The notes below the pieces were generated by a model that made no database searches, was not told where the DNA came from, and saw only the letters and a program-made list of their open reading frames with translations. A stretch of DNA of 49,971 nucleotides from Comamonas jiangduensis (GTDB lineage: Bacteria; Pseudomonadota; Gammaproteobacteria; Burkholderiales; Burkholderiaceae_C): positions 1 to 49,971 of the forward strand of contig NZ_CADEPJ010000200.1 of NCBI RefSeq assembly GCF_902829245.1, in the 5' to 3' direction. The translations under genes and the position numbers were made by a program. Within the stretch, counting starts at the first letter, position 1. Each line of letters opens with the position of its first letter. Shown piece by piece: positions 18,883 to 29,639 of the stretch.

Positions 18883-20156
18883 CTAAGCACCATCTTGCGA
18901 TGCTGCACCACGCTCATCCGCATCACCGCATGCAGGATTTGCCACAGCCTCACCGGTTGCCAGCGCCTGCAGTGCAGCCTGCCATGCGGCAACGGTGCCG
19001 ATTCTGCGCATAGGCGGCAAAGCTTGCACCAACCGTTTACCGTAACCCTTGGTGCGTAGCCTAGTGTCGGCCACCACCAAAATCCCACGGTCTGTCTCGC
19101 GGCGAATCAACCGCCCTGCCCCCTGCTTGAGCGCCATGGCGGCTTCGGGCAGCATGTAGTCGCCAAAAGGGCTGCGGCCCACCACCTCCAACTGGCGTGA
19201 GCGGGCCTCGACCAGCGGGTCATCAGGTGGCGGGAAAGGCAATTTATCAATCACCACCAGTTGCAGCGCGTCACCCGGAATGTCTACCCCCTCCCAGAAG
19301 GTCGAGGACGCCACCAGCACGCATCCACGCCCATTCACCACACCAGCACGAAAGCGCTCCATCAACGCATGCTTAGGGCCTTGGCCTTGCACCAGTACAT
19401 CAATCGGCTCAAACATGCCAAAGCGCTGCTGCAGTTGTGCACCAATTGCGTCCAGGGCTTTGAGTGTGGTGGTGAGCACCAACGTTCGCCCCCCCAAGGC
19501 CTGCGCACCATCACCCGCTAGTTGGGCGACAGCTGCACTGTGCGCTGCTTGCTGCGCAGGCTCGGGGAAATCTTCAGGCACGTACAACACCGCCTGGTGC
19601 TGGTAGTCAAAAGGGCTCTCCACCCTCAGCACCTGTGCATTGCGCAGGCCGCAGGTTTCAGTGAACCAGCGCAAATCTTCGTCGTCCCCCAAGGTGGCGG
19701 AGGTAAAGATCCACGCTTTTTGCGGGTCTGGCAATGCCTCTTCCTCCTGCGCCTGCCCCATGTGCTCGCGCATCAGCCGGGCAATACTCAAGGGCGACTC
19801 CATCAGTCGCAGGTGCTGGCGCTGCACCTCCAGCCAGCGCACCGCATCGTCAGGTACGGGCTGTGCAAAGCTTGCCAATTGGGAGAGCAAGCGCGCCCCG
19901 CGCTCATACAGTGGAATCACCGCATGGGCTGTTTCTGCAACCTGGGCCAGTGCCATCAGCAGCGCACGCAAGGACTGCCCCACACCGTGCAAGCCGCGCC
20001 GCCAAGCGGCCTCCGACAAGGTTTCAGGCGCAGCCCCCAGCCAGCGCAAGCGCGTGCCGGGCGGGCTGGCCGCGCCCACCGCACGCCATTCATTGATGGC
20101 CTGCTCCAGCTGCCCCAGTAGTTGCATCCAGTCTGCCAAACCACGCGCATGCGTCG
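18883..20156 (-). pseudogene. dinG: ATP-dependent helicase of the DinG/YoaA family, C-terminal remnant
   Basis: About 424 residues matching the C-terminal portion of a superfamily-2 iron-sulfur helicase (DinG/YoaA/XPD group). Helicase motifs present include WIFTSATL (motif III-like), VLTTTLKALDAI, VASSTFWEGVDIPGDALQLVVIDKLPF (motif V region) and LKQGAGRLIRRETDRGILVVAD (motif VI). Walker A, the DEAH box and the iron-sulfur cysteines, which should precede this part, are absent. Just upstream (near base 20153) the sequence becomes the start of guaA in a different frame. The product could not be an active helicase. Confidence 0.85.
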
Positions 20157-20260
20157 CAGGGGTGAACTTCGCAGTACACATGGGCTTCGCGCACGCGGCG
20201 TGCGATCAGCTGAGTGACTTGCGAACCGAAGTCAAGAATCAGAATCTTGTCATGTTGCAT
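20153..20260 (-). pseudogene. guaA: GMP synthase, N-terminal 36 codons only
   Basis: The first 36 residues of glutamine-hydrolysing GMP synthase: [19 protein letters not shown] followed by [13 protein letters not shown] is the family signature start of the class I glutamine amidotransferase domain. After the Asp codon at 20153-20155 the sequence turns into dinG in another frame, so the amidotransferase Cys, the ATP-pyrophosphatase domain and the dimerisation domain are all missing. Its place after guaB fits the common guaB-guaA order. If the deletion were real the cell would depend on salvaged guanine. Confidence 0.85.
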
Positions 20261-20295
20261 GGTGTGATCCAAAGGCAAGAGGAAGAAAAATCCGT

Positions 20296-20730
20296 TCAAA
20301 AATCCGCTGCAGCCAAGAGCGTGATTCCACGCTGCTGCGCTGCAGTGATCTGGGCAGGATCGAATGTTGCCAGCGGCAGTTTGAGGGACTGCGCCAGCCA
20401 CAAATAAGCGGCGTCGTACACGGGCAACCCGGTGTCCAACGCCACGTCCAGCACGGCTTTGTGCTGGGCGGGAGCCAAATCATGCAATTCGACACGGTGG
20501 CGAATGGCTTCCAGCACACCCCACAGCCCTTCGACCGAGCTGTGCGGAATACGCCCACTATTGACACCCGAGGCAATCAAATTGCCGCATTCCCACTGCC
20601 ACAGGTTGGGGGCTTGCGGATCCACCTCATGGCGGCGAATACGGGTGTACAGGCGCTGCGTGTCGCTACTGGCGTTGTCAGGCAGCAGCCAGGCAGCGGT
20701 GACAGAGGCATCCATGACAAAGGCACTCAT
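20296..20730 (-). CDS. VapC-type PIN-domain toxin
   Basis: A 144-residue PIN-domain protein, the likely RNase toxin of a type II toxin-antitoxin pair. The four acidic positions of the PIN active site are visible: D7 in [12 protein letters not shown]47 in [10 protein letters not shown]106 in [10 protein letters not shown] and D124 in ATFDPAQ. Its ATG overlaps the antitoxin stop by four bases, which indicates translational coupling. The pair lies between guaB and guaA. No frameshift is seen, so both genes look intact. Confidence 0.9.
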   Translation of the reverse strand: MSAFVMDASVTAAWLLPDNASSDTQRLYTRIRRHEVDPQAPNLWQWECGNLIASGVNSGRIPHSSVEGLWGVLEAIRHRVELHDLAPAQHKAVLDVALDTGLPVYDAAYLWLAQSLKLPLATFDPAQITAAQQRGITLLAAADF

Positions 20731-20987
20731 GCTTGGCTCCGCCCTGCCTGGCGCAATGCAACTACAGTTTCTGTAGCTGGAAGCGCCCGTACTGTCTGCT
20801 GCAACGCCTGAATTTGTTCCAATTCACGGGCAATCTGCTCATCGGTAATCACGGGGCGACGGCGCACGGGCAGCATGCGCACCACCTCTTTGCCATGGCG
20901 CGTAATGCGCACCTCTTCTCCCTGCTCAACCAGTTCGATCAAGGCAGAAAAACGGGTTTTGGCTTCGTAGATACCAACAGATTGCAT
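20727..20987 (-). CDS. Phd/YefM-type antitoxin paired with the VapC toxin
   Basis: An 86-residue antitoxin of the Phd/YefM family. The N-terminal DNA-binding part reads MQSVGIYEAKTRFSALIELVEQGEEVRITRHGKEVVRMLPV, which matches the family (EAK..FS.L...V..GE.V.ITR.GK.V). The C-terminal half is Gln-rich and would wrap the toxin. I chose the ATG at 20987 because the family begins with this methionine; an upstream extension adds only hydrophobic residues encoded by the terminator-like region. Autorepression is expected and repeated motifs lie directly upstream. Confidence 0.88.
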   Translation of the reverse strand: MQSVGIYEAKTRFSALIELVEQGEEVRITRHGKEVVRMLPVRRRPVITDEQIARELEQIQALQQTVRALPATETVVALRQAGRSQA

Positions 20988-21000
20988 AGGTAGAAACAAA

Positions 21001-21074
21001 AAAATCTGGCCCAAGCCAGTAGCTCAGACCAGATTTTAGCATTCTGACCAGAATAAGGGTATTCAGGCCAGATT
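21001..21074. promoter_or_regulatory. Operator/promoter region of the toxin-antitoxin pair
   Basis: Three copies of a CAG(A/G)CCAGA-like motif stand about 18-20 bases apart: CAGACCAGATT at 21026, CTGACCAGAA at 21044 and CAGGCCAGATT at 21064. The middle one is part of the near-palindrome ATTCTGACCAGAAT. A further inverted pair, AAAATCTGG (21001-21009) with CCAGATTTT (21029-21037), could also fold as a weak terminator for guaB. TAAAAT on the minus strand near 21033-21038 is a possible -10 lying between the repeats. Confidence 0.5.
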
Positions 21075-21086
21075 CAGCACAGACCC

Positions 21087-23199
<2,113 letters not shown>

Positions 23200-23244
23200 C
23201 ACCCGTTGGCAAAGCGCCGAAGGCCAAGCCCCCAGCAAACCGGA

Positions 23245-23559
23245 TCAATAGCCGGCTTTGCTATGGGCGCGGCGGCTGGCAAACAGACCTGCACTGCGCG
23301 CACCTTGCTTGGCAAAACGCTCTCGACGCGCCACCTTGGGGTCTACTTTGAGCGGCTGGTAAACCTCTACACGATCACCGGTTTGCAAGGCTTGATCCAG
23401 CGCTTTCACACGCCCCCAAATACCGCAGCTTTGCGCGCTGTGCAGCGTCAAATTACAGGCTCGCAGTGCATCTTGCAAACAAGCGCCCGGCTCCAGTTGC
23501 ACGGCTTGCTCTTGCAGTTGACCTTGGGTATGGACCCATACGACGTTGATACGCAGCAT
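23245..23559 (-). CDS. rnfH: RnfH-family ubiquitin-fold protein
   Basis: A 104-residue member of the RnfH/UPF0125 family with a beta-grasp fold. Characteristic segments: QAVQLEPGACLQDALRAC, GIWGRVKALDQALQTGDRVEVYQPLKVDPKVARRERF. The start at 23559 follows the ratA stop by 10 bases, giving the frequent ratA-rnfH pair next to smpB. The biochemical role is not settled in the family. Confidence 0.9.
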   Translation of the reverse strand: MLRINVVWVHTQGQLQEQAVQLEPGACLQDALRACNLTLHSAQSCGIWGRVKALDQALQTGDRVEVYQPLKVDPKVARRERFAKQGARSAGLFASRRAHSKAGY

Positions 23560-23569
23560 GTAGCGCCTC

Positions 23570-24006
23570 TCACCCGTAGACTTTTTCTGCGCGCTTGATG
23601 AACGCATCCACCATGGAGTTGGCAATACGGTCAAAGATGGGGCCAATCAGCGTCGCAATTGCCATGCTGTCAAAGCCGTAATCCAGTTGCAGCTCAACTT
23701 TGCAGGCGCGCTGTGAACCATCTCCGACCGGGTGAAAAATCCAATGCCCTTCCAGGCGCGAAAAAGGCCCTTTCACCAACCGCATGCTGATCTTGTGCTT
23801 GCCCTCATGCACATTGCGGGTGACGAAGGATTTTTTGAGCGCCCCCATGGACATCCCACTTCGGCCGTCATGCCCTTTTCGTCCTGCTCCAGCACTTTGT
23901 GTGTGAGCACCAGGGCAAAACTCCGGATAGCGTGCCACGTCGGTCACCAGGGCAAACATTTCTTCAGGGCTATACCAAATGAGGACGGACTTGTTGACGT
24001 TTTCAT
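23570..24006 (-). CDS. ratA: RatA-family START-domain protein (internally frame-garbled)
   Basis: A START/coenzyme-Q-binding-like protein of the RatA (YfjG) family, described in E. coli as an inhibitor of 70S ribosome association. Recognisable parts are NKSVLIWYSPEEMFALVTDVARYPEF, MSMGALKKSFVTRN and LQLDYGFDSMAIATLIGPIFDRIANSMVDAFIKRAEKVYG. An uninterrupted frame exists, but it hides three single-base losses between about 23857 and 23922: the stretch after YPEF should read LPWCSHTKVLEQDEKGMTAEVG. A fourth loss in an A run near 24000 puts the true start (expected MKNVNKSVLIWY) at the ATG at 24006. Divergent from smpB. Confidence 0.85.
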
Positions 24007-24155
24007 GAAAGCACAAAGCCAGCGCAGCTGAACCTTGGGGCATTGTGATGCCATACCGGTTACTGGGCTGGAGAAACTAGAATTGCTGCTTAAGCGGAGA
24101 AACGCCCATTGTAGGTAGAGCCCGGCATCTGCGGGTCACCCGCTCAGAAAGACCC

Positions 24156-24628
24156 ATGGCAAAAAACCAGAAGCACCATCGCGCATCGCGGAAAACAAGA
24201 AGGCCGCGTTCGACTATTTCTTTGAAGAGCGCCACGAGGCAGGCATTGTGCTGCACGGCTGGGAAGTCAAGGCCCTGCGCAGTGGCAAGGCGCAAATCAG
24301 CGAAGGCTACGTCATCATCAAGGAAGGTGAGCTGTACCTGATTGGCTGCCAGATCCAGCCGCTCAAAACTGCCTCCACCCACGTCACCCCCGATGCAGCA
24401 CGCATCAAAAAACTGTTGATGAAAAAAGACGAAATTCGTCGCCTCATCGGCAAGGTAGAGCAAAAAGGCTACACGCTAGTGCCCACCAAACTGTATTGGA
24501 AAAACGGTTTGGTCAAGTGCGATGTAGCGCTGGCCAAGGGCAAGGCCGAGCACGACAAGCGCGATGTCATCCGTGACCGAGAAGGCAAGCGCGAAGTAGA
24601 GCGCGCCATGAAGAGTCGCCACCGTTAA
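24156..24628 (+). CDS. smpB: SsrA-binding protein SmpB (one frameshift)
   Basis: Binds tmRNA and brings it to stalled ribosomes; about 157 residues. The ATG at 24156 starts MAK, and after one missing A in the A-run at 24161-24166 the expected continuation is [44 protein letters not shown]. The remaining frame is conserved throughout ([74 protein letters not shown]). Divergent from ratA-rnfH, a common arrangement. Confidence 0.94.
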
Positions 24629-25045
24629 AACGACCATCAAAAAAAAGAGCTACATGCGCACGTCAGCACTAGGTTTCCAAGCCATAAAAGCCCAAAAACC
24701 TTGCAAAGACTGCGCAAGCAGCTCTTTATCTCATAGCGCCGGTCAACTTTGCTTGCGCTTGGTACACCCTCTCTCCCAGCGCGCCTTACGCCTTTCACTC
24801 GCTAGCCTGCCGTCAATCACGACGCAGTTCCTGCATGCATACGGAGACCCAAGGCAAGGCCTTCACCCTGCTCCACATCGCACGCTCAAAGCAGCGGTAG
24901 CACTGGCCTTGCGGCTGCGCTTGGAGGATTGAGGCAGCCTACAAATCCACGCGCATCCAGGCCGTGGATTCAGGCGCTTGCAATCAAAGCCAGCAGGTGC
25001 CGCCCCCCGTACGCACAGGTGCACAGGGCACCAGCACAGAGCCTG
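24629..25045. other. Intergenic region between convergent smpB and the hydrolase gene
   Basis: About 417 bases with no gene I can support. The first hundred bases are a dispersed repeat element (listed separately). The rest has open frames, but none resembles a protein family I know. Confidence 0.5.
24640..24732. repeat. Dispersed inverted-repeat element, copy 3 (3' of smpB)
   Basis: Outer arms AAAAAAGAGCTACATGCGCA on the left and TGCGCAAGCAGCTCTTTATCT on the right; the centre pairs GGTTT against AAACC-like sequence less well. It begins 12 bases after the smpB stop codon in a convergent spacer. Confidence 0.6.
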
Positions 25046-26141
25046 CTAGTCACGCAAGGCTTGCAACGGGTGAGAGTGCGCAGGCCAGGGGCTGACAAAA
25101 AATGCACGCCACAGCGCTTCTGGCACATCCTCAATCCGTGCAGGGTTCCATTGCGGGTTGTGGTCTTTGTCCACCGCCAGTGCACGGATGCCTTCCACCG
25201 TTTCGCTCTGGCCCGGGCGCAGGTAAAAGCAGTGGCGCACCATGTCGCGCTCCATGCGCAAATCCGTCGCCACATCCATGCTGCGCGCCCGGCGAATTTG
25301 CTCCAGCACCACGAACAGCATCAACGGCGAGCGCTTGCGCAGTGCGGCTGCGGTAGCTTGCGCCCATTCGCTGGCGTTATCTGCCTCCAGCGCATCGATC
25401 ATGGCCTGTACTGTGGGCAGACCAAATACGCGATCAATCTCCGCCGTGCTGCGCGCAGCACCCGGCGCTTGGCGGGCGGTGTGCGCTTGCACAAAAGCTT
25501 GCACCGCGTCGCCGCCGTCAAAGCTTTGCGCAGCCAGCGCGTCCCACAGTGCCGCCTGCTGCGCAGCGGGCAGAAAAGCATCCGCCAGATTGAACGCCAG
25601 GGCATCGGCCGCACCAATGGTGTCGCCGGTCAGCGCCAGCCACTCTCCCACCGCACCGGGGCAGCGCGAGAGAAAATACCCCCCACCAACATCGGGGAAC
25701 AGACCAATGATGGTCTCGGGCATGGCCATCTTGGTCTTTTCGGTCACGATGCGCATGCTGGCACCTTGGCTAATCCCCATGCCACCGCCCATGACGATGC
25801 CATCCATAAAGGCGATATACGGCAGGGTAGGTAAAGATCAGGTGGTTGAGCGCGTACTCTTCGGTAAAAAAGTCTTCCAGCTCAGGGTTCCCCGTGCTGC
25901 CGGCCTGGTGCAAAAAGCGAATGTCGCCACCTGCGCAAAAATGCCCAAACACACCTTCTTTGCTGCTGCCGCGAATGGCCACGGCCAGCACCTGCGGGTC
26001 ATCTTTCCACGCCAGCAACTGGGCCAGCAAATCGCGCACCATGCCCAACGACAGCGCGTTGATGGCCTTGGGACGGTTGAGCGTGATAAAGCCGACGCGG
26101 CCACGTACTTCAGCCAGAACGTCTGCGGTAATTTCGGACAT
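25046..26141 (-). CDS. 3-hydroxyisobutyryl-CoA hydrolase-like protein of the crotonase family (one frameshift)
   Basis: A crotonase-superfamily enzyme of about 365 residues, most like 3-hydroxyisobutyryl-CoA hydrolase of valine catabolism. The N-terminal half has VGFITLNRPKAINALSLGMVRDL and HFCAGGDIRFL, which forms the CoA/oxyanion region. The second half has MDGIVMGGGMGISQGASMRIVTEKTKMAMPETIIGLFPDVGGGYFLSRCPG. The length beyond 350 and the C-terminal part (QSETVEGIRALAVDKDHNPQWNP) separate it from simple enoyl-CoA hydratases of about 260 residues. The frame breaks near 25825: FTYP should run into LPYIAFMDGIVMGGG. Confidence 0.85.
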
Positions 26142-26266
26142 GGTGTTTTGCTCCCTTGGGGTGTCTCCAACAAAGCACGCACCATACCGCAGCGCAGTCA
26201 CTCACTTTGTCACCCACGCTGCATTCCTAGGACAAACGATAGGTCTACACCAACGGAGTACAGACG

Positions 26267-26295
26267 CAAAAAAGGCCGCACAAGGCGGCCTTTCC
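26267..26295 (-). terminator. Rho-independent terminator of typA
   Basis: The stem AAAGGCCGC/GCGGCCTTT (26271-26279 and 26285-26293) has an A-run on its left side, which is a T-run on the minus strand, and lies about 55 bases past the typA stop. Confidence 0.75.
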
Positions 26296-26349
26296 GAATG
26301 TGGTGTTGGGGCGGCTTGACTGGCAAACCGCCGCAGCACCGCAATTCAA

Positions 26350-28175
26350 TTACGCGTCACGCGAAGCACGCTTGCGGTCGTGTTCCTTCAGGTGACGCTT
26401 GCGCACGCGCAAGCTGGTGGGAGTGATTTCCAGCAACTCGTCGTCTTCGATGAATTCCACACCGTATTCCAACGACAGATCGATAGGAGGCGTGATCTTG
26501 ATCGCGTCTTCCTTGCCGGACACGCGGAAGTTGGTCAGCTGCTTGGTACGTGTGGCGTTCACCACCAGGTCGTTGTCACGGCTGTGGATGCCGATGATCA
26601 TGCCTTCGTACACGGGGTCGCCAGCCTTCACGAACATGCGGCCGCGGTCGTCCAGCTTGCCCAAGGCGTAGGTGAAGATTTCACCGTCGTCCATGGAGAT
26701 CAGCACACCGTTCTTGCGGCCACCGATGTCACCCTTATGGGGTTCGTAGCTGTCGAAAATGTTGGAAATCAGACCAGAGCCACGCGTCAGGTTCAGGAAT
26801 TCGTTGGTGAAGCCGATCAGACCACGCGCAGAATGCGGTATTCCAAACGTACACGGCCGCGTCCATCGGGTTCCATGTTCACCAGCTCGCCCTTGCGCTC
26901 GCCCAGGGCTTGCATCACGCCACCTTGGTGTCCTTCTTCGATGTCGGCAGTCACCAGCTCAATAGGCTCATGCTTCACACCGTCGATTTCTTGCATCACG
27001 ACGCGGGGCTTGGACACTGCCAGCTCGTAGCCTTCACGGCGCATTTCTTCCAGCAAGATGGTCAGGTGCAATTCACCACGGCCAGACACTTCAAAGATAC
27101 CGTCTTCATCGGTTTCCTTGACGCGCAGCGCTACGTTGGAGCGCAGTTCCTTTTGCAGGCGATCCCAGATCTGACGGCTGGTCACAAACTTGCCTTCACG
27201 ACCTGCCAGGGGCGAGGTGTTCACGCAGAAGTTCATGGTCAATGTGGGCTCGTCAATCTTCAGCATCGGCAGCGGCTGGGGATTGGCAGGGTCCGTCACG
27301 GTTTCGCCGATACCGATGTTTTCGATACCGCTGATCAGCACGATCTCGGAAGGACCAGCTTCCGTAGCCTGCACGCGATCCAGACCTTGGAAAGTGTGCA
27401 CTTGGTTGATCTTGCCGGTATAAGCCTTACCGTCAGGACCTGCCATCACAGCCACTTGCTGGCCGGGCTTGAGCGTACCTTGGGTGATACGACCCACGCC
27501 GATACGGCCCACGAATGTGGAGTAGTCCAGCGCGGACACTTGCAGCTGCAAAGGCGCATTGGCATCGCCCTGCACCGCTGGCACGTGTTCCAAAATGGTC
27601 TCAAACAGGGCCGACATGTCGGGGCCCCACTGAGCGCCGGGCTCGCCCTCTTCCTTGGAAGACCAGCCATTGATGCCCGAGGCGTACACCACCGGGAAGT
27701 CCAGTTGCTCGTCGGTAGCACCCAGCTTGTCAAACAGGTCGAAAGCGGCGTTGATCACCTTGTCGGGGTTGGCACCGGGCTTGTCCACCTTGTTCACCAC
27801 CACGATAGGACGCAGGCCCAGAGCCAGTGCCTTCTTGGTCACGAAGCGCGTCTGGGGCATGGGGCCTTCTTGCGCGTCGATCAGCAGCACCACACCGTCC
27901 ACCATGGACAGGGCGCGCTCCACTTCACCACCGAAGTCCGCGTGGCCGGGTGTGTCGAGGATGTTGATGTGGGTGTCCTTCCAGGACACGGCACAGTTCT
28001 TGGCCAAGATGGTGATGCCGCGCTCACGTTCGATGGCGTGGTTATCCATCACGGTGTCGACGACTTTTTCGTGCTCGGCAAATGTGCCGGAAGAGCGCAG
28101 CAGCTGGTCCACCATGGTGGTCTTACCATGGTCAACGTGCGCGATGATCGCAATGTTGCGGATTTGTTTGCTCAT
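26350..28175 (-). CDS. typA: Translational GTPase TypA/BipA (one frameshift)
   Basis: A ribosome-binding GTPase involved in 50S assembly and stress adaptation; about 608 residues. G motifs: [15 protein letters not shown] near residue 12, [14 protein letters not shown] and [11 protein letters not shown]. The EF-G-like domain III segment is [28 protein letters not shown]. The frame breaks near 26828 where EYRI should continue [29 protein letters not shown] appears as ATTCTGCG. The C-terminal domain then resumes ([36 protein letters not shown]). It is 24 bases downstream of truB in the same direction. Confidence 0.95.
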
Positions 28176-28199
28176 AATGTTTCCAAATGACCGTGCTTT

Positions 28200-29165
28200 T
28201 CAAAGGCGCGGCGTGGCTTCCACAATTTGTTGAATTTCTAGGGGGCTGAGCAGGCGATCAGGAATCAGCTCCCCGCTTGTGATGTGTGCCACACCCAACA
28301 AAGCGGGCGGCGCATCTCCATACACGGCAACGGCCTCGGCATCGGGCCAGTCACCTCGGCGGCGCAAACCGGTCAAAAAACGACCACTTTCACGCGCATC
28401 CAACGTCACACGGGTATGGGCATGCAGCAGACAATCTGCTGGCTGCACATAGGCCATGCGCTCTTCCTCGGGCATGTTGATCAATGCATCTAAGCTGACG
28501 CAACGATCCACACCAATGCCGCCCGTATCGGTTCGGCGCAGCGAACGCAGGTGAGCGCCACAACCAAGCGCCTCCCCCACATCCTCTGCCAATGTTCGAA
28601 TATAAGTGCCTTTGCTGCAAGTTACCGTCAGTTGCAACGCATCGCAGCCGTCCGCATCCTTGCACAAAATGATGTCAAGTGCATGAATGGTCACGTCGCG
28701 TGCAGGGCGTTCCACCTCTATGCCAGCGCGCGCATACTCGTACAGGGCTTTGCCATCTTTTTTGAGGGCACTGTACATCGGCGGCACTTGGCTGATAGGG
28801 CCGGTAAAGCGCTGCTGCACCTGTGCCAGCACCTCAGGGGTGATAGCGGACAGATCCACCGGGCGCTCGCGCACCACGTCACCTTCAGCATCGGCCGTGG
28901 TAGTGACCTGGCCCAAACGGGCCACTGCAATATAGGTTTTGGCAGCTTCAAGTTGCAGCTGGCTGAACTTGGTGGCCGCTCCAAAACACAACGGCAGCAC
29001 GCCGGTGGCCAGAGGGTCCAAAGTTCCAGTATGCCCGGCCTTTTCAGCGCGCAACAACCACTTCACCTTCTGCAAAGCGTCATTGCTGGAAAGGCCCAGC
29101 GGTTTATCGAGCAGCACTACCCCATGCACAGGGCGCCGCTGCACCCGTGTGCGCGTGGCATTCAT
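28200..29165 (-). CDS. truB: tRNA pseudouridine-55 synthase
   Basis: Makes pseudouridine 55 in the T-loop of tRNAs; 321 residues, intact. The catalytic Asp is D50 in AGHTGTLDPLATGVLPLC. KPLGLSSNDALQKVK, YSALKKDGKALYEYARAGIEVERPARDVTI and CSKGTYIRTLAEDVGEALGCGAHL are the other family blocks; a C-terminal PUA-like segment follows. It starts two bases after the rbfA stop, so the two are translationally coupled. Confidence 0.96.
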   Translation of the reverse strand: MNATRTRVQRRPVHGVVLLDKPLGLSSNDALQKVKWLLRAEKAGHTGTLDPLATGVLPLCFGAATKFSQLQLEAAKTYIAVARLGQVTTTADAEGDVVRERPVDLSAITPEVLAQVQQRFTGPISQVPPMYSALKKDGKALYEYARAGIEVERPARDVTIHALDIILCKDADGCDALQLTVTCSKGTYIRTLAEDVGEALGCGAHLRSLRRTDTGGIGVDRCVSLDALINMPEEERMAYVQPADCLLHAHTRVTLDARESGRFLTGLRRRGDWPDAEAVAVYGDAPPALLGVAHITSGELIPDRLLSPLEIQQIVEATPRL

Positions 29166-29167
29166 GC

Positions 29168-29548
29168 TTATTGGGCCTCTTCAGGTCCGCGTGACGCCAC
29201 AGCCTTGGCAATCAAGGCGTTCATGTCGGCAGCACGCTCTGTCGTGCGGTCGTAAATGAAGTGCAGCGTGGGAACCGTGTGAATGTGCAAACGCTTGAAC
29301 AAGCCGTTGCGCAGAAAACCTGCCGCTTGGTTCAAGGCCTTTTGGGATTCATCTGGATCACCAATGAGCAAGCTAAAGAAGACTTTGGCGTGCGCATAGT
29401 CGGGCGTGACTTCCACGCTTTGCAAGGTGACCATGCCTACGCGCGGGTCCTTCAACTCGCGGGCGATCAGCTCCGACAGATCACGCTGGATCTGGTCAGA
29501 GACTTTAAAGCTGCGGTTAGGCGCAGCAGATTTACGTTTAGGTGCCAT
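29168..29548 (-). CDS. rbfA: 30S ribosome-binding factor A
   Basis: A small KH-fold factor needed for late 30S maturation; 126 residues. Diagnostic segments: [43 protein letters not shown] and [21 protein letters not shown]. It lies between infB and truB as usual, separated from infB by a repeat element. Confidence 0.95.
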   Translation of the reverse strand: MAPKRKSAAPNRSFKVSDQIQRDLSELIARELKDPRVGMVTLQSVEVTPDYAHAKVFFSLLIGDPDESQKALNQAAGFLRNGLFKRLHIHTVPTLHFIYDRTTERAADMNALIAKAVASRGPEEAQ

Positions 29549-29551
29549 TAA

Positions 29552-29637
29552 AATTAGGAGCTTGTAGCGCTAGTCAGATAAGGGTTTGAAAGCCTTTCGA
29601 CCTTCAAACCCTTTATTCATCAGCGCTGGCAGCTATG
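29552..29637. repeat. Dispersed inverted-repeat element, copy 4 (between infB and rbfA)
   Basis: The outer arms are AGGAGCTTGTAGCGCTAGT and CAGCGCTGGCAGCTATGG. Inside is a strong second stem, AAGGGTTTGAA against TTCAAACCCTT, around CTTTCGACC. The element ends three bases from the infB stop codon and lies inside the infB-rbfA-truB operon, so as a terminator or RNA-processing site it would attenuate expression of rbfA and truB. Confidence 0.7.
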
Positions 29638-29639
29638 GT

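Noticed and set aside
24654-24932. Possible small gene of 92 codons after smpB
   Set aside because: It begins inside a repeat element, has no ribosome binding site and resembles no family I know.
25046-26141. Enoyl-CoA hydratase as the name for the crotonase-family gene
   Set aside because: The length of about 365 residues and the C-terminal region fit 3-hydroxyisobutyryl-CoA hydrolase better, although the superfamily is the same.
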